Shown here: one piece after another, positions 1 through 6,634 of the stretch
Numbering within the stretch: the stretch's first letter is position 1
Layout of the letters: each line of letters begins with the position of its first letter
NCBI GenBank assembly: GCA_013694845.1
Contig: JACDBQ010000527.1
Span: 1 to 8,093, forward strand
Direction: 5' to 3'
Source of the DNA: Acidobacteriota bacterium
GTDB lineage: Bacteria > Acidobacteriota > Vicinamibacteria > Vicinamibacterales > 2-12-FULL-66-21
DNA: 8,093 bases
Position numbers and translations under genes: made by a program
The notes under the pieces: generated by a model
Told to the model about the DNA's origin: nothing
Databases searched by the model: none
Seen by the model: only the letters and a program-made list of their open reading frames with translations

Positions 1-1008
1 CGCGAGCGAGAAGCGGGCGGGGGCGAGGCCCCGCCCGCACTGAATAACCTCCTGGAGCAACTCCGCACCCTCGAGGACGCTCGCCGCGACGGCACGATCG
101 AATTGCCGGATGGATCGCGCCTCGGCATCACCAACCCGGCAAAGCTGTTCTGGCCACAGCTCAAACTGACGAAAGGAGACTTGCTCCGGTACTACGTGAC
201 CGTGTCACCCTACCTTCTCCCGGCGGTCGCCGACCGCCCGCTCGTGATGAAGCGATTTCCCAACGGCATCGACGGAAAAGCCTTCTATCAACAGCGCTCG
301 CGCATTGAGAATCCGCCCGCGGGCGTGAGGATCGAGACGATCTCCGGTGATATCGATCCGATCGATGAGCCCGACGCTTCCCGCTTCGTCGGGGGATCGC
401 TCATCACCCTCCTCTTCACGACCCAGATCGCCGCTATCTCACAGGACCCCTGGTTCTCGCGCGTACAATCCCCACTTGAGGCAGACTACGTCGCCATCGA
501 TCTGGATCCGGGTGACGGCACACCGTTCTCGACCGTCCTTGACGTCGGCCGCCTCGTCCACGACGAGCTCGCGGCGTTGAAAGTGCCGTCGGTGCCGAAG
601 ACGTCCGGATCGAGCGGCCTGCACATCTACATCCCGCTGGCACCCGGAACGACCTACGAGTCCGGCATGCTCTTCTGCCAGATCGTGGCGACGGTGATCG
701 CATCGCGTCATCCGAAGATCGCCACGGTGGAACGTTCGGTGCGGGCGCGCCGGAAGGGAACCGTGTACGTGGACTACCTGCAGAACATTCTCGGCAAGAC
801 GCTGGCGACCGCGTACAGCGCGCGGGCGAGCGACTATGCAGGGGTCTCGACGCCGCTGACGTGGAAGGAGGTGTTCGACGGCGTGGACCCGCGGGACTTC
901 ACCCTGGTCACCGCCCCTGCACGGTTCGCGCAGGTGGGCGATCTCTGGGCGAAGCTCCGGACGTCGAAACCAGCGAACCTGGAAACGGTGTTTCGGAAAT
1001 ACAAGTAG
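1..1008 (+). CDS. ligD: DNA ligase D, C-terminal polymerase (primase-like) domain; 5' end outside window
   Basis: Bacterial NHEJ enzyme module that fills gaps and adds (ribo)nucleotides at Ku-bound double-strand breaks before ligation. The frame is open from base 1, so the gene starts upstream; 335 residues are visible. A TTG at 103 could mimic a start, but the residues before it already look like family sequence: a Gly/Ala/Pro-rich linker, then a helix and 'DGTIELPDG' leading into 'LGITNPAKLFWP'. Counting from codon 103, the primase-type metal ligands are D133 and D135 (AIDLDPGD) and D224 (VYVDYLQN). H174 lies in the SGSSGLHIYIP nucleotide-binding motif. Other hallmarks are 'RPLVMKRFPNG', 'AISQDPWFSRVQSP' and 'GKTLATAYSARA'. 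The polymerase module is at the C-terminus, so ligase (and perhaps nuclease) domains should lie upstream, unless this is a stand-alone polymerase with a long N-terminus. No Ku gene is visible. It converges on the HAD gene with a 50-bp gap. Confidence 0.95.
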   Translation, partial: REREAGGGEAPPALNNLLEQLRTLEDARRDGTIELPDGSRLGITNPAKLFWPQLKLTKGDLLRYYVTVSPYLLPAVADRPLVMKRFPNGIDGKAFYQQRSRIENPPAGVRIETISGDIDPIDEPDASRFVGGSLITLLFTTQIAAISQDPWFSRVQSPLEADYVAIDLDPGDGTPFSTVLDVGRLVHDELAALKVPSVPKTSGSSGLHIYIPLAPGTTYESGMLFCQIVATVIASRHPKIATVERSVRARRKGTVYVDYLQNILGKTLATAYSARASDYAGVSTPLTWKEVFDGVDPRDFTLVTAPARFAQVGDLWAKLRTSKPANLETVFRKYK

Positions 1009-1023
1009 CTGCGGGCCCGCAGC
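1008..1023. terminator. 16-bp perfect palindrome between convergent genes, possible weak terminator
   Basis: GCTGCGGGCCCGCAGC begins on the last base of the ligD stop codon. As RNA it could form a short stem with a GGCC loop. It sits in the 50-bp gap between the convergent ligD and HAD genes. There is no T tract on either side, so a terminator role is inferred from position and symmetry only. Confidence 0.3.
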
Positions 1024-1058
1024 GGCACCGAGAGATCCTTTTCAGCCAGGACGCGACG

Positions 1059-1730
1059 CTAGGCACGGACACGCGCGAACGCCGACGTCTGGTAGTGCTC
1101 CAGCAAGTCGGTGGCATCCTTATAAATCGCGAGCGCGCCGGCGAGCCCTTCTCGAGTCCAGCCGCCGCATTCGAGGCCGACGATTTCAACACCAGCACGC
1201 CGGGCGGCTGCCACGTCATACGCGGTGTCGCCAATCATGATGGTGCGATCGGCCGGGCACCCGGTCCGTTTCAGCGCAGCAATCACGATGTCGGGGTCGG
1301 GCTTCGAATTGTCCGCATCATCTGACGAGGTGCGGAGCGCGAGGAGGTCGCTGACCCCGGCGCGCTCGAGGAGCGGATCCAGTTCGTCGGCCTTGGCCGA
1401 GCTCGCCACCGCGAGGACGAATCCGTCGTCAGCGAAGCGTTCCACCAGCTCGCGCGTCCGCGGGAATGGCCGGATCGAGGGCAAGTGGTGTTCCTGGAAG
1501 ATTCGTCCGCGGCTCGCAGCGATCTCCTTACCGAGGGAGGACGCCTCCTCGATGCCGGAGACCTCAGGCATCAGCTTGTCACCGCCCATCCCTATCGAGC
1601 GGCGAACGTGTTCGAACGCGACCGTGATCCCGTGCTCGGCGAACGCTTCGACCCACGCGCGCGCATGCGCGTCGTTGCTGTCGACCAGCGTTCCATCCAC
1701 GTCGAGGATCACGGCCGCGCTCCCGGACAC
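1059..1730 (-). CDS. HAD-superfamily hydrolase (phosphatase / phosphoglucomutase-like)
   Basis: A 223-aa protein with all four HAD motifs: motif I ILDVDGTLVDS (nucleophile D10, acid/base D12), motif II Ser in VASSA (S110/S111), motif III Lys in NSKPDPD (K143), and motif IV MIGDTAYD (D168, D172). The region between motifs I and II (about residues 16-90) fits an alpha-helical C1-type cap. Length and motifs match phosphoglycolate phosphatase, beta-phosphoglucomutase and related soluble enzymes; the substrate cannot be told from sequence. The GTG start at 1730 shares its first G with the TAG stop of the upstream acidic-protein gene, and GAGGG lies about nine bases before it inside that gene, so translational coupling is likely. 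The shared unit suggests coexpression but gives no clear functional link. Confidence 0.88.
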   Translation of the reverse strand: MSGSAAVILDVDGTLVDSNDAHARAWVEAFAEHGITVAFEHVRRSIGMGGDKLMPEVSGIEEASSLGKEIAASRGRIFQEHHLPSIRPFPRTRELVERFADDGFVLAVASSAKADELDPLLERAGVSDLLALRTSSDDADNSKPDPDIVIAALKRTGCPADRTIMIGDTAYDVAAARRAGVEIVGLECGGWTREGLAGALAIYKDATDLLEHYQTSAFARVRA

Positions 1731-1915
1731 TAGAAGCTACCCTCTTCGCCGCCTTCTTCCTCCTCGTCGTCGACGTCCTCACTGTCCTCGAACTCGTCGT
1801 CGTCTGCGTCGGTGGCGAGACCGCGGGTCTCGTCGGTCGAGTCGGGGACGGCATCCTCGTTAGGCCGCTGATTCTGATGGGCTGAGTCGCTGCCGCTATC
1901 CTGGCGTTTTGCCAT
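1730..1915 (-). CDS. Small, highly acidic hypothetical protein (61 aa)
   Basis: I do not recognise this family. The chosen ATG (1915) is preceded by AAAGGAG four bases upstream; an in-frame extension to 1960 has no comparable ribosome site. The N-terminal half is polar and probably disordered (MAKRQDSGSD, rich in N, Q, S, D). Residues 36-58 hold 17 Asp/Glu out of 23, and the protein ends EEGSF; there are only four Lys/Arg in all. There is no membrane segment, signal peptide or cysteine. Such tails often mimic nucleic acid or bind basic partners or metals, but no specific role is supported. It is the first gene of a two-gene unit, its stop overlapping the HAD start by one base, and it lies divergent to the ferredoxin-like gene with 61 bp between the two ATGs. 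The alternative is that it is mainly a leader cistron for the HAD gene. Confidence 0.65.
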   Translation of the reverse strand: MAKRQDSGSDSAHQNQRPNEDAVPDSTDETRGLATDADDDEFEDSEDVDDEEEEGGEEGSF

Positions 1916-1964
1916 GAGGCTCCTTTCTGATGCGACCGGTCCGAGCAATCGGGGTGCCACGGGC

Positions 1965-1970
1965 TATGAT
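1965..1970 (+). promoter_or_regulatory. -10 box (TATGAT) for the ferredoxin-like gene, leaderless layout
   Basis: TATGAT ends six bases before the ATG at 1977, placing a normal transcription start on or next to the start codon. No Shine-Dalgarno sequence precedes the ATG. No convincing -35 hexamer is seen at 16-18 bp spacing. The box overlaps the 13-bp palindrome at 1966-1978. Confidence 0.45.
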
Positions 1971-1978
1971 CGGATCAT
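1966..1978. promoter_or_regulatory. Palindrome ATGATC-G-GATCAT over -10 box and start codon
   Basis: Perfect 6+1+6 inverted repeat covering most of the -10-like box and the first two bases of the start codon. A protein bound here would block initiation, so it is a candidate operator. Its core GATCGGATCAT recurs at 7128-7138. Sau3AI/Dam-type GATC symmetry could produce such a palindrome by chance. Confidence 0.3.
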
Positions 1979-2342
1979 GGGCAAGCACAAGGGTTTCGCG
2001 CCGGCAGAGGTCGCACGATCCTTCGGTGTCGGTCGGCTCAAGCGGCACTTGTTCATCTGTCTCGGCCCGGACTGCGTGGATCGGGACGAGGGGGACGACA
2101 CTTGGCAGTACGTCAAGAAACGGATGAAGGAGTTGAACATCACCGGTGAGAATGGTCCGTTCTACCGGACCAAATGCGGATGTCTGCGCATCTGCACCGA
2201 TGGCCCCATCGCGGTCGTCTATCCGGAGGGCACGTGGTACCGCAAGGTCACACCAGAGAACGCTGAGCGCATCATCCAGGAGCACCTCATCGGCGGAAGT
2301 GTCGTCCGGGAGCTTTGCTTCGCGGAGAATCCGCTTCCGTAG
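1977..2342 (+). CDS. Thioredoxin-like [2Fe-2S] ferredoxin domain protein
   Basis: A 121-aa soluble protein of the thioredoxin-fold ferredoxin type, an electron-transfer module related to NuoE and clostridial-type [2Fe-2S] ferredoxins. Likely cluster ligands are C28 and C33 (FICLGPDC) and C69 and C73 (CGCLRIC); an extra cysteine, C67, sits beside the second pair. The typical strand and tail 'DGPIAVVYPEGTWYRKVTPENAERIIQEHL' is conserved in this family. The ATG at 1977 (MGKHKGF) is preferred because the family begins shortly before the first beta strand (RHLFICLG). A possible start at 1914 would overlap the divergent gene's start codon and adds a non-family leader. The electron partner is unknown. 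The kinase gene follows 73 bp downstream with its own promoter-like box. Confidence 0.85.
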   Translation: MGKHKGFAPAEVARSFGVGRLKRHLFICLGPDCVDRDEGDDTWQYVKKRMKELNITGENGPFYRTKCGCLRICTDGPIAVVYPEGTWYRKVTPENAERIIQEHLIGGSVVRELCFAENPLP

Positions 2343-2400
2343 TTGCTGACATATCACGACCGCTGCGGGCCTTGGGGCGTTCAGACCCGGGCACCGAACA

Positions 2401-2406
2401 TATAAT
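2401..2406 (+). promoter_or_regulatory. Consensus -10 box TATAAT before the kinase gene
   Basis: A perfect TATAAT lies nine bases before the ATG at 2416, in GC-rich surroundings. A normal start site would give a 5' leader of 0-3 bases. No Shine-Dalgarno sequence is present. The only weak -35 candidate is TTCAGA at 2380-2385, with a short 15-bp spacer. This implies a separate promoter for the kinase gene and a near-leaderless mRNA. Confidence 0.6.
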
Positions 2407-2415
2407 CAGCCGCCC

Positions 2416-4929
2416 ATGCACCTCGAGCCCGGTCAGGCGATCGGTCCCTACCACTTACTGTCGACACTCGGCAGCGGAGGGATGGGGACTGTTTACCTCG
2501 CCGAGGATCGCCGGCTCGGCCGGAAGGTTGCGCTCAAATTCCTTCACCCGGACCTGACCTCGGCCGAAGACGATTCGCGGCTGCTTCGTGAAGCTCGCGC
2601 GGCCTCCGCGCTCAATCATCCGAACATCTGCCAGGTCTATGACGTGGGCGGACCCGGCGAGCCGACATGGATCGCCATGGAGTATGTCGACGGCCGTCCC
2701 CTGTCGGGCAGCATCCCGGCCGGAGGGATGCAGCCGGAGGCGGTCGTCGGACTCGCGACTGCGGTCGCTGCGGCGCTGGCTCACGCCCATCAGCGCGGCA
2801 TTCTTCACCGCGACCTCAAACCCTCCAACATCGTCTGCGATCGCGAGGGGCGTCCGAAGATCCTCGATTTCGGGATCGCCAGCCGGCTGCCGCAGTCCGC
2901 CGTTCAGGAAATGACGCGCACCGGGACGGCGCCGATCGCTCCAGCGCTGGAAGGTTCGTTGCCATACATGGCGCCGGAGGTTCTTCGAGGGGAAACGCCG
3001 GACGCGCGCACCGACCTGTGGTCCGTGGGTGTGCTGCTCTACGAGCTCCTCACCGGTCGGTTACCGTATCGAGGGGCGACGGCTCTGGAGCTGGCGTCGG
3101 CGATTATCGAGGCCCGCATCCCGACGCTGCCATCGACGGTTCCAGCCCCGCTCGCTCGCATCGTCTTGCGACTGCTGGCGAAAAACCCGGCGGATCGCTA
3201 CGGCAGCGCGGCCGAAGTCGGCGCTGCGTTCGACGCGATCTCACCAGGGGCTGGAGCGAGCGCTGCACGCCGGCGAGTTCTCGCAGCACTGGGTGTGGTC
3301 GCCGTGCTTGCGGCGGCCGGGTATTTCGTGTGGCGCGCGACGCAATTCCAACCACTCACCGCATCGGCACAACGCCTGGTGTCCACCGCCGAGGCGTCTC
3401 ATGCACCAAGCTATTCCCCCGACGCGGCGATGCTTGCGCTGGTCGTGCCGGATGCGTCCGGTGTGCCGCAGATCCGGGTGGCCGACCTCGCCCGTGGGAC
3501 CTCGATCCAGATCACGTCCGGGGGAGCCGCCGGTCGGCCGCGGTGGTCGCCGAAAGGCGATCAGATCGTGTTCGTCCTCGAGGGACAGGGCATCTGGTCG
3601 GTGTCTCCGCTCGGCGGACCCGCACGACGCCTCCTCGCCAGCGGATTCAATCCCAACTTCTCGGCCGATGGTGCACGGCTCGTGTTCGAGGATCGCGGCG
3701 CACTCTGGACGGCGGCGTCGGACGGGAGTGACGTCCGGGAGGTGCCGGGCACGCCACCTGTTTATTACTCGATGGCCAGAGGACCGGCCTTTTCCCCCGA
3801 TGGAACACGGATCGCGTTCTTCCACGCCGAGGCTGGACCGAACGGTGACCTCTGGGTGATTCCTTCCCAGGGGGGCGCCGCGCGGCGGCTGACGGCGGAT
3901 CTCCGCGAAGGAGGATGGCCGGTCTGGACGCCGGACGGCCGGGCCATCATCTATTCCTCGGCACGCGCGGGGAGCCGGACGCTGTGGCAGGTCCCGGCGG
4001 ACGGCGGCAATCCCGCAGCGCTCACGACCGGCGCGGGCGACGATGACCAACCGGCGATCAGCGCTGATGGGCGGCACGTCGCCTACACCAACGTGCGGAA
4101 CACGTGGGACCTTCGCATCCGCGATCTCGCGTCGGGTGTCGAGCGCTCGCTGCTGCAGCGAGGGATCGAGATGCAGTTTCCCATGTTCTCGCCCGACGGC
4201 ACGCGAATCGCGTTCTTCGGGCGTGCGGACTTCGCGGTGGCGATTTTCACGATCGCCGCGGACGGCTCGGATCTGCGCCAGCTCACCGCCGGGCGCGAGA
4301 TGAATCACCATCCGCGATGGAGCGCCGACGGCAAGGACGTGTACTTCTTCCAGGTGAGTCCCGAGCTGTCGTTCCGGCGCGTTCCGGCAATCGGGGGACC
4401 CAGCGTCGCGTTCCGGCCGTGGGACTGGATCACGTCGAATGGGGCGCTCTTCGATCCCGCGGGACGATCCATCGTCTTTCTCCGTCAGCGTCCGCTGGGC
4501 GCATCCGCCAGCGTCCCGGAGCCCGTGATCCTTCACGAGGTCGAGACCGGTCGCGAGCGCGTGTGGAGCGATGAGCACGTGCATCCAGGAGGCTGGTCGC
4601 AGGACAGCCTGGAGTTCGTCGGCTGGCGTCATGACGGCAACGTCGTGATCTGTCGGGTGCGGCCCGCGGGTTGCCGAGTGCTCACCCAGAGATCGACGCC
4701 AGTCTGGCCACTCGGCAGTGGGCGCGTGTATTTTGCCCGTCCGGCGAATCGTCTCGCGCCCCAGGAGCTCTGGTCCGTCGCCGTGGACGGGTCCGGCGTT
4801 CGGCACGAAGCGGTCCTTGGGACGTTCAGGCCGATCGACCGGTTCCTCACGGTCTCGTCGCAAGGCGCCGTGGCGTGGTCGCGATTCGAAGCGGGGCGTC
4901 ACGAGGTGTGGACCGCGGCGGTGCGATAG
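2416..4929 (+). CDS. Membrane Ser/Thr protein kinase with C-terminal PD40/TolB-like beta-propeller
   Basis: An 837-aa Hanks-type kinase. Cytoplasmic catalytic domain at about 13-272: Gly-loop GSGGMG (19-24), ATP-anchoring K41 (VALK), probable alpha-C E59, catalytic loop HRDLKPSN (131-138, D133), DFG (151-153) and APE (186-188). All key residues are present, so it should be active. The activation segment (154-185) carries several Thr/Ser (MTRTGT) for autophosphorylation. One transmembrane helix at about 288-307 follows a basic RRR. The extracytoplasmic part (about 325-837) has roughly nine repeats of the PxWSPDGxxIxF type, each followed by a strand and a turn such as ADGG, for example at residues 376, 413, 457, 503, 547, 590 and 634: a PD40/TolB-like propeller, probably for ligand or protein binding. 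This architecture is common in Acidobacteriota. Substrate and signal are unknown; no regulator gene is adjacent. Confidence 0.93.
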   Translation: MHLEPGQAIGPYHLLSTLGSGGMGTVYLAEDRRLGRKVALKFLHPDLTSAEDDSRLLREARAASALNHPNICQVYDVGGPGEPTWIAMEYVDGRPLSGSIPAGGMQPEAVVGLATAVAAALAHAHQRGILHRDLKPSNIVCDREGRPKILDFGIASRLPQSAVQEMTRTGTAPIAPALEGSLPYMAPEVLRGETPDARTDLWSVGVLLYELLTGRLPYRGATALELASAIIEARIPTLPSTVPAPLARIVLRLLAKNPADRYGSAAEVGAAFDAISPGAGASAARRRVLAALGVVAVLAAAGYFVWRATQFQPLTASAQRLVSTAEASHAPSYSPDAAMLALVVPDASGVPQIRVADLARGTSIQITSGGAAGRPRWSPKGDQIVFVLEGQGIWSVSPLGGPARRLLASGFNPNFSADGARLVFEDRGALWTAASDGSDVREVPGTPPVYYSMARGPAFSPDGTRIAFFHAEAGPNGDLWVIPSQGGAARRLTADLREGGWPVWTPDGRAIIYSSARAGSRTLWQVPADGGNPAALTTGAGDDDQPAISADGRHVAYTNVRNTWDLRIRDLASGVERSLLQRGIEMQFPMFSPDGTRIAFFGRADFAVAIFTIAADGSDLRQLTAGREMNHHPRWSADGKDVYFFQVSPELSFRRVPAIGGPSVAFRPWDWITSNGALFDPAGRSIVFLRQRPLGASASVPEPVILHEVETGRERVWSDEHVHPGGWSQDSLEFVGWRHDGNVVICRVRPAGCRVLTQRSTPVWPLGSGRVYFARPANRLAPQELWSVAVDGSGVRHEAVLGTFRPIDRFLTVSSQGAVAWSRFEAGRHEVWTAAVR

Positions 4930-4944
4930 GTTGCGCGACGAGCC

Positions 4945-4974
4945 TTGCGCGTATGCGCGCCGGGCCAGTATCAT
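4945..4974 (+). promoter_or_regulatory. Putative promoter for the tRNA-Arg pair
   Basis: TTGCGC (4945-4950), an 18-base spacer and TATCAT (4969-4974, five of six consensus bases) lie just after the kinase stop. The predicted start, about 4981, is 27 bases before the first tRNA-Arg, a normal leader for RNase P processing. The -35 is only half consensus. Confidence 0.4.
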
Positions 4975-5007
4975 GGCGGTTCGGCATCACGAAGTTCCGC
5001 GGCGATT

Positions 5008-5084
<77 letters not shown>

Positions 5085-5132
5085 TTACCGTGAGCTTGGA
5101 GGCGCGGAGGCGCCGCTGCCGAACGTGGATGT

Positions 5133-5206
<74 letters not shown>

Positions 5207-5305
5207 TTACTTCACTCCGCCGGAGCCTGCCACTCCTGCCGGACTGCGGCACAGTCCCTTCCCGACCTCTCGGCAAGAACAATCGCCGCCGCCGGACCCC
5301 TCGTT

Positions 5306-5362
5306 CCGAGCCGCGTCTGCCGGTCGCTCTGGTCGAGAGGAAAACGGGCAGACGCGGTTCGG
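5306..5362. repeat. 16-bp inverted repeat, 25-base loop
   Basis: Arms 5306-5321 and 5347-5362 pair over 16 positions with a single G/T wobble (5310/5358). The core CCGCGTCTGCC/GGCAGACGCGG is perfect. The loop carries an AAAA run (TTTT on the minus strand) and a small CTCT/AGAG complementarity. Possible terminator or structured-RNA element. Confidence 0.65.
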
Positions 5363-5377
5363 CGGCAGTACTGCCGC
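5362..5377. repeat. 16-bp perfect palindrome
   Basis: GCGGCAGTACTGCCGC is exactly self-complementary. It shares base 5362 with the preceding inverted repeat and 5375-5377 with the next one, so the structures compete or stack. Possible dimeric protein site or hairpin. Confidence 0.6.
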
Positions 5378-5412
5378 GGCGAGCAACATCCGAGAGAACG
5401 TTGCTCGCCGCG
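5375..5412 (-). terminator. 13-bp stem, 12-base loop; likely terminator of the secreted-protein gene
   Basis: CGCGGCGAGCAAC (5375-5387) is perfectly complementary to 5400-5412, with a 12-base loop. It begins 20 bases past the minus-strand stop at 5433. No T run follows directly on the minus strand, so it would be a T-poor terminator or a 3'-end protector. It could also serve the tRNA transcript on the plus strand. Confidence 0.45.
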
Positions 5413-5432
5413 CACCAGGCGCGATCGGTCGG

Positions 5433-6014
5433 TTACGGCTGGACGATGGAGAGTCTCGCCGTCCCTGAACTATTCAAGTGGGGGCCAAGGCGTGCGGCGA
5501 GGTAGGACTCGACATTCCCCGTCGAGGTGCTCGGCTTCGTTTCGATGGCGAGACCGCACGGGTACGCCTGCGCCGCCATGATGGCGACACGGGTATTGTG
5601 ATTCTCGTTGATCGACTTCGCCTGGAAGTGGGCGTAGGAATTGGCATTCGCGGGCGTTTCACCATCTGCGTGGGACGTGTCGACGACCACGGTGCCATCG
5701 GGAAGCGTCAGCACCAGCCGACCGTTGGGCACGCTGGTCGCGATCGAACGGGCTGCCGTCAGGAGTGCCGCATAGCTGGTCTGGTTGCTGACCGCATCGA
5801 GCAGCCCTCGCAGCTGGTCGAGGTTCGGGACCAGACCCAGCCACAGTTGGTCGTATGTTGCCCGCTGCACGGACCAGGCGGCGTCGATGCCGGGCTGGCA
5901 TTCCTGAGCATTCGCGATCGTCGGACTTGCAAGGGCCACCATTGCGCAGAGCACGGCGCCCGCAATTGTGGTTCGGATACGGCGCGTACCGCTCGTGGGT
6001 TTCAGTCGATTCAT
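5433..6014 (-). CDS. Small secreted protein, possible Cache-like sensor domain
   Basis: A 193-aa protein. The ATG at 6014 (MNRLKP) is chosen because AGGAG lies nine bases before it and a signal peptide follows at once: basic n-region to about residue 16 (RRIR), hydrophobic IAGAVLCAMVALAS, and likely cleavage after ANA near residue 36. An in-frame GTG at 6044 would place the ribosome site inside the gene. The mature protein (about 157 aa) opens with a helical part (YDQLWLGLVPNLDQLRGLLDA), then 'GRLVLTLPDGTVVVDTS', 'INENHNTRVAIMAAQA' and 'VESYLAARLG', an order reminiscent of Cache/PAS-like extracellular sensor folds. It has two Cys, one at the mature N-terminus (QECQPG) and one in AYPCGL, which could form a disulfide. 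There is no C-terminal anchor, so it is probably periplasmic or secreted. The family name is not certain and its role is unknown. Confidence 0.75.
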   Translation of the reverse strand: MNRLKPTSGTRRIRTTIAGAVLCAMVALASPTIANAQECQPGIDAAWSVQRATYDQLWLGLVPNLDQLRGLLDAVSNQTSYAALLTAARSIATSVPNGRLVLTLPDGTVVVDTSHADGETPANANSYAHFQAKSINENHNTRVAIMAAQAYPCGLAIETKPSTSTGNVESYLAARLGPHLNSSGTARLSIVQP

Positions 6015-6129
6015 GGCTGCATTCTCCTCTTGTGACGTGGGCACCGACGACTTGTCGGAGCGCTCTGCGTGGCCTCAGGCTCATCGCAGAGCAGGTCTCT
6101 GGACACGCCAGTCAATCTATTCGGGAATG
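6015..6129 (-). promoter_or_regulatory. 5' region of the secreted-protein gene with two stem-loops
   Basis: Two inverted repeats lie just upstream of the start. One is CCGAC/GTCGG (6044-6058, five-base loop), the other GCTCTGCG/CGCAGAGC (6062-6069 and 6085-6092, 15-base loop). On the minus strand TTGACT (6110-6115) resembles a -35 box, but no good -10 follows at normal spacing. They may form a structured leader or operator; this is inference from symmetry only. Confidence 0.3.
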
Positions 6130-6634
6130 TCAGCGCACGGGTGACAGCCGCGGCAAGTCTTGGTAACTTCGGTAACGCCGAGGCGGGACCGGATCGAGCG
6201 ATACCGTAGTGCCCTTCAGGTATCTCGAGCGGCAGTCGCTGCCGCCGAACCTCTGGCAGATCCAGAGCACCTTCACAGCCCGTGGTGCAAGTCCCACTGC
6301 GTTCGACGGGCGCTGCATCCCGGGCGTCGGCGTTGCTCCTCCCTCAAATACAGGCGATACTCTCGGTCGTCGCGCCTTGCCGGCCGGGCGCATCGCCCGT
6401 CTAGGTGCGACGCGGGACTTGCACCACGGACTGTTCAGCGGCAGCGAATCTTCCCTGCCCTCCTGCCAGTTCCCTCCAAGGCCTGAACTGCACCTGCGCG
6501 ACCCGAGCGCGTTGCCGTCGCCTGACCGAAGGTGGTCGAATCGATGCCGACGGTCGCACCGTTAGTGGTGCCGACGATCGGGTTCCGATGGCGGCGGCCG
6601 GGGCGGCGGAGCGGAGTAACCTGGGTTTCGAGCC
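6130..6634. other. Non-coding or decayed stretch with a large inverted repeat
   Basis: Open frames on both strands here look like GC-driven shadows (Arg/Ser/Pro-rich, no motif). Visible structure: GGTAAC repeated after three bases (about 6162-6176), a GATACC/GGTATC inverted pair near 6201-6226, CTCTGG/CCAGAG (6251-6267), and the 160-bp imperfect inverted repeat at 6275-6434. The 3' part may belong to the degraded upstream section of the pseudogene at 6635, but I cannot read family sequence there. Confidence 0.4.
6275..6434. repeat. 160-bp imperfect inverted repeat (large hairpin or MITE-like)
   Basis: The outer arms 6275-6295 and 6414-6434 match in 20 of 21 positions (core GTGGTGCAAGTCCC/GGGACTTGCACCAC perfect). 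Farther in, 6305-6316 and 6390-6401 match in 11 of 12 (GACGGGCG/CGCCCGTC perfect), and CCCGG/CCGGG (6319-6323, 6384-6388) pairs again. The three paired blocks are in order, so the whole could fold as one long interrupted hairpin. The interior holds no coding gene. It could be a MITE-like element, an inverted duplication or a structured RNA; no target-site duplication was identified. Confidence 0.6.

Larger units (their letters stand above)
5207..5432. other. Intergenic region holding a stem-loop cluster
   Basis: No coding signal is seen. The first 100 bases after the tRNA are C-rich with no obvious T-tract terminator. From 5306 to 5412 three inverted repeats tile end to end (listed separately). 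The region lies between the 3' ends of the tRNA pair and of the minus-strand secreted-protein gene, so some of this structure probably ends transcription. Confidence 0.6.

Noticed and set aside
13..38. GC-rich inverted repeat (GCGGGCGGGG.../...CCCCGCCCGC) at the left edge, considered as a terminator before a separate polymerase gene
   Set aside because: The reading frame passes through it and the residues right after it fit the LigD interdomain linker, so it more likely encodes a Gly/Ala/Pro linker.
861..1325. 154-codon plus-strand frame spanning the ligD end and the HAD gene
   Set aside because: Overlaps two genes with clear catalytic motifs and shows none of its own.
1914..1976. Upstream ATG start for the ferredoxin-like protein
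   Set aside because: It would overlap the start codon of the divergent gene, has no ribosome site and adds residues not typical of the family.
2667..3731. 354-codon open frame in another plus frame of the kinase
   Set aside because: Low-complexity Arg/Gly/Ala-rich product overlapping the catalytic domain; a shadow frame.
3241..4974. 577-codon open frame antisense to the kinase propeller
   Set aside because: It mirrors the GC-rich third-position pattern of the kinase gene. Its product is Arg/His/Pro-rich without any motif, while the sense strand encodes a complete kinase with all conserved residues.
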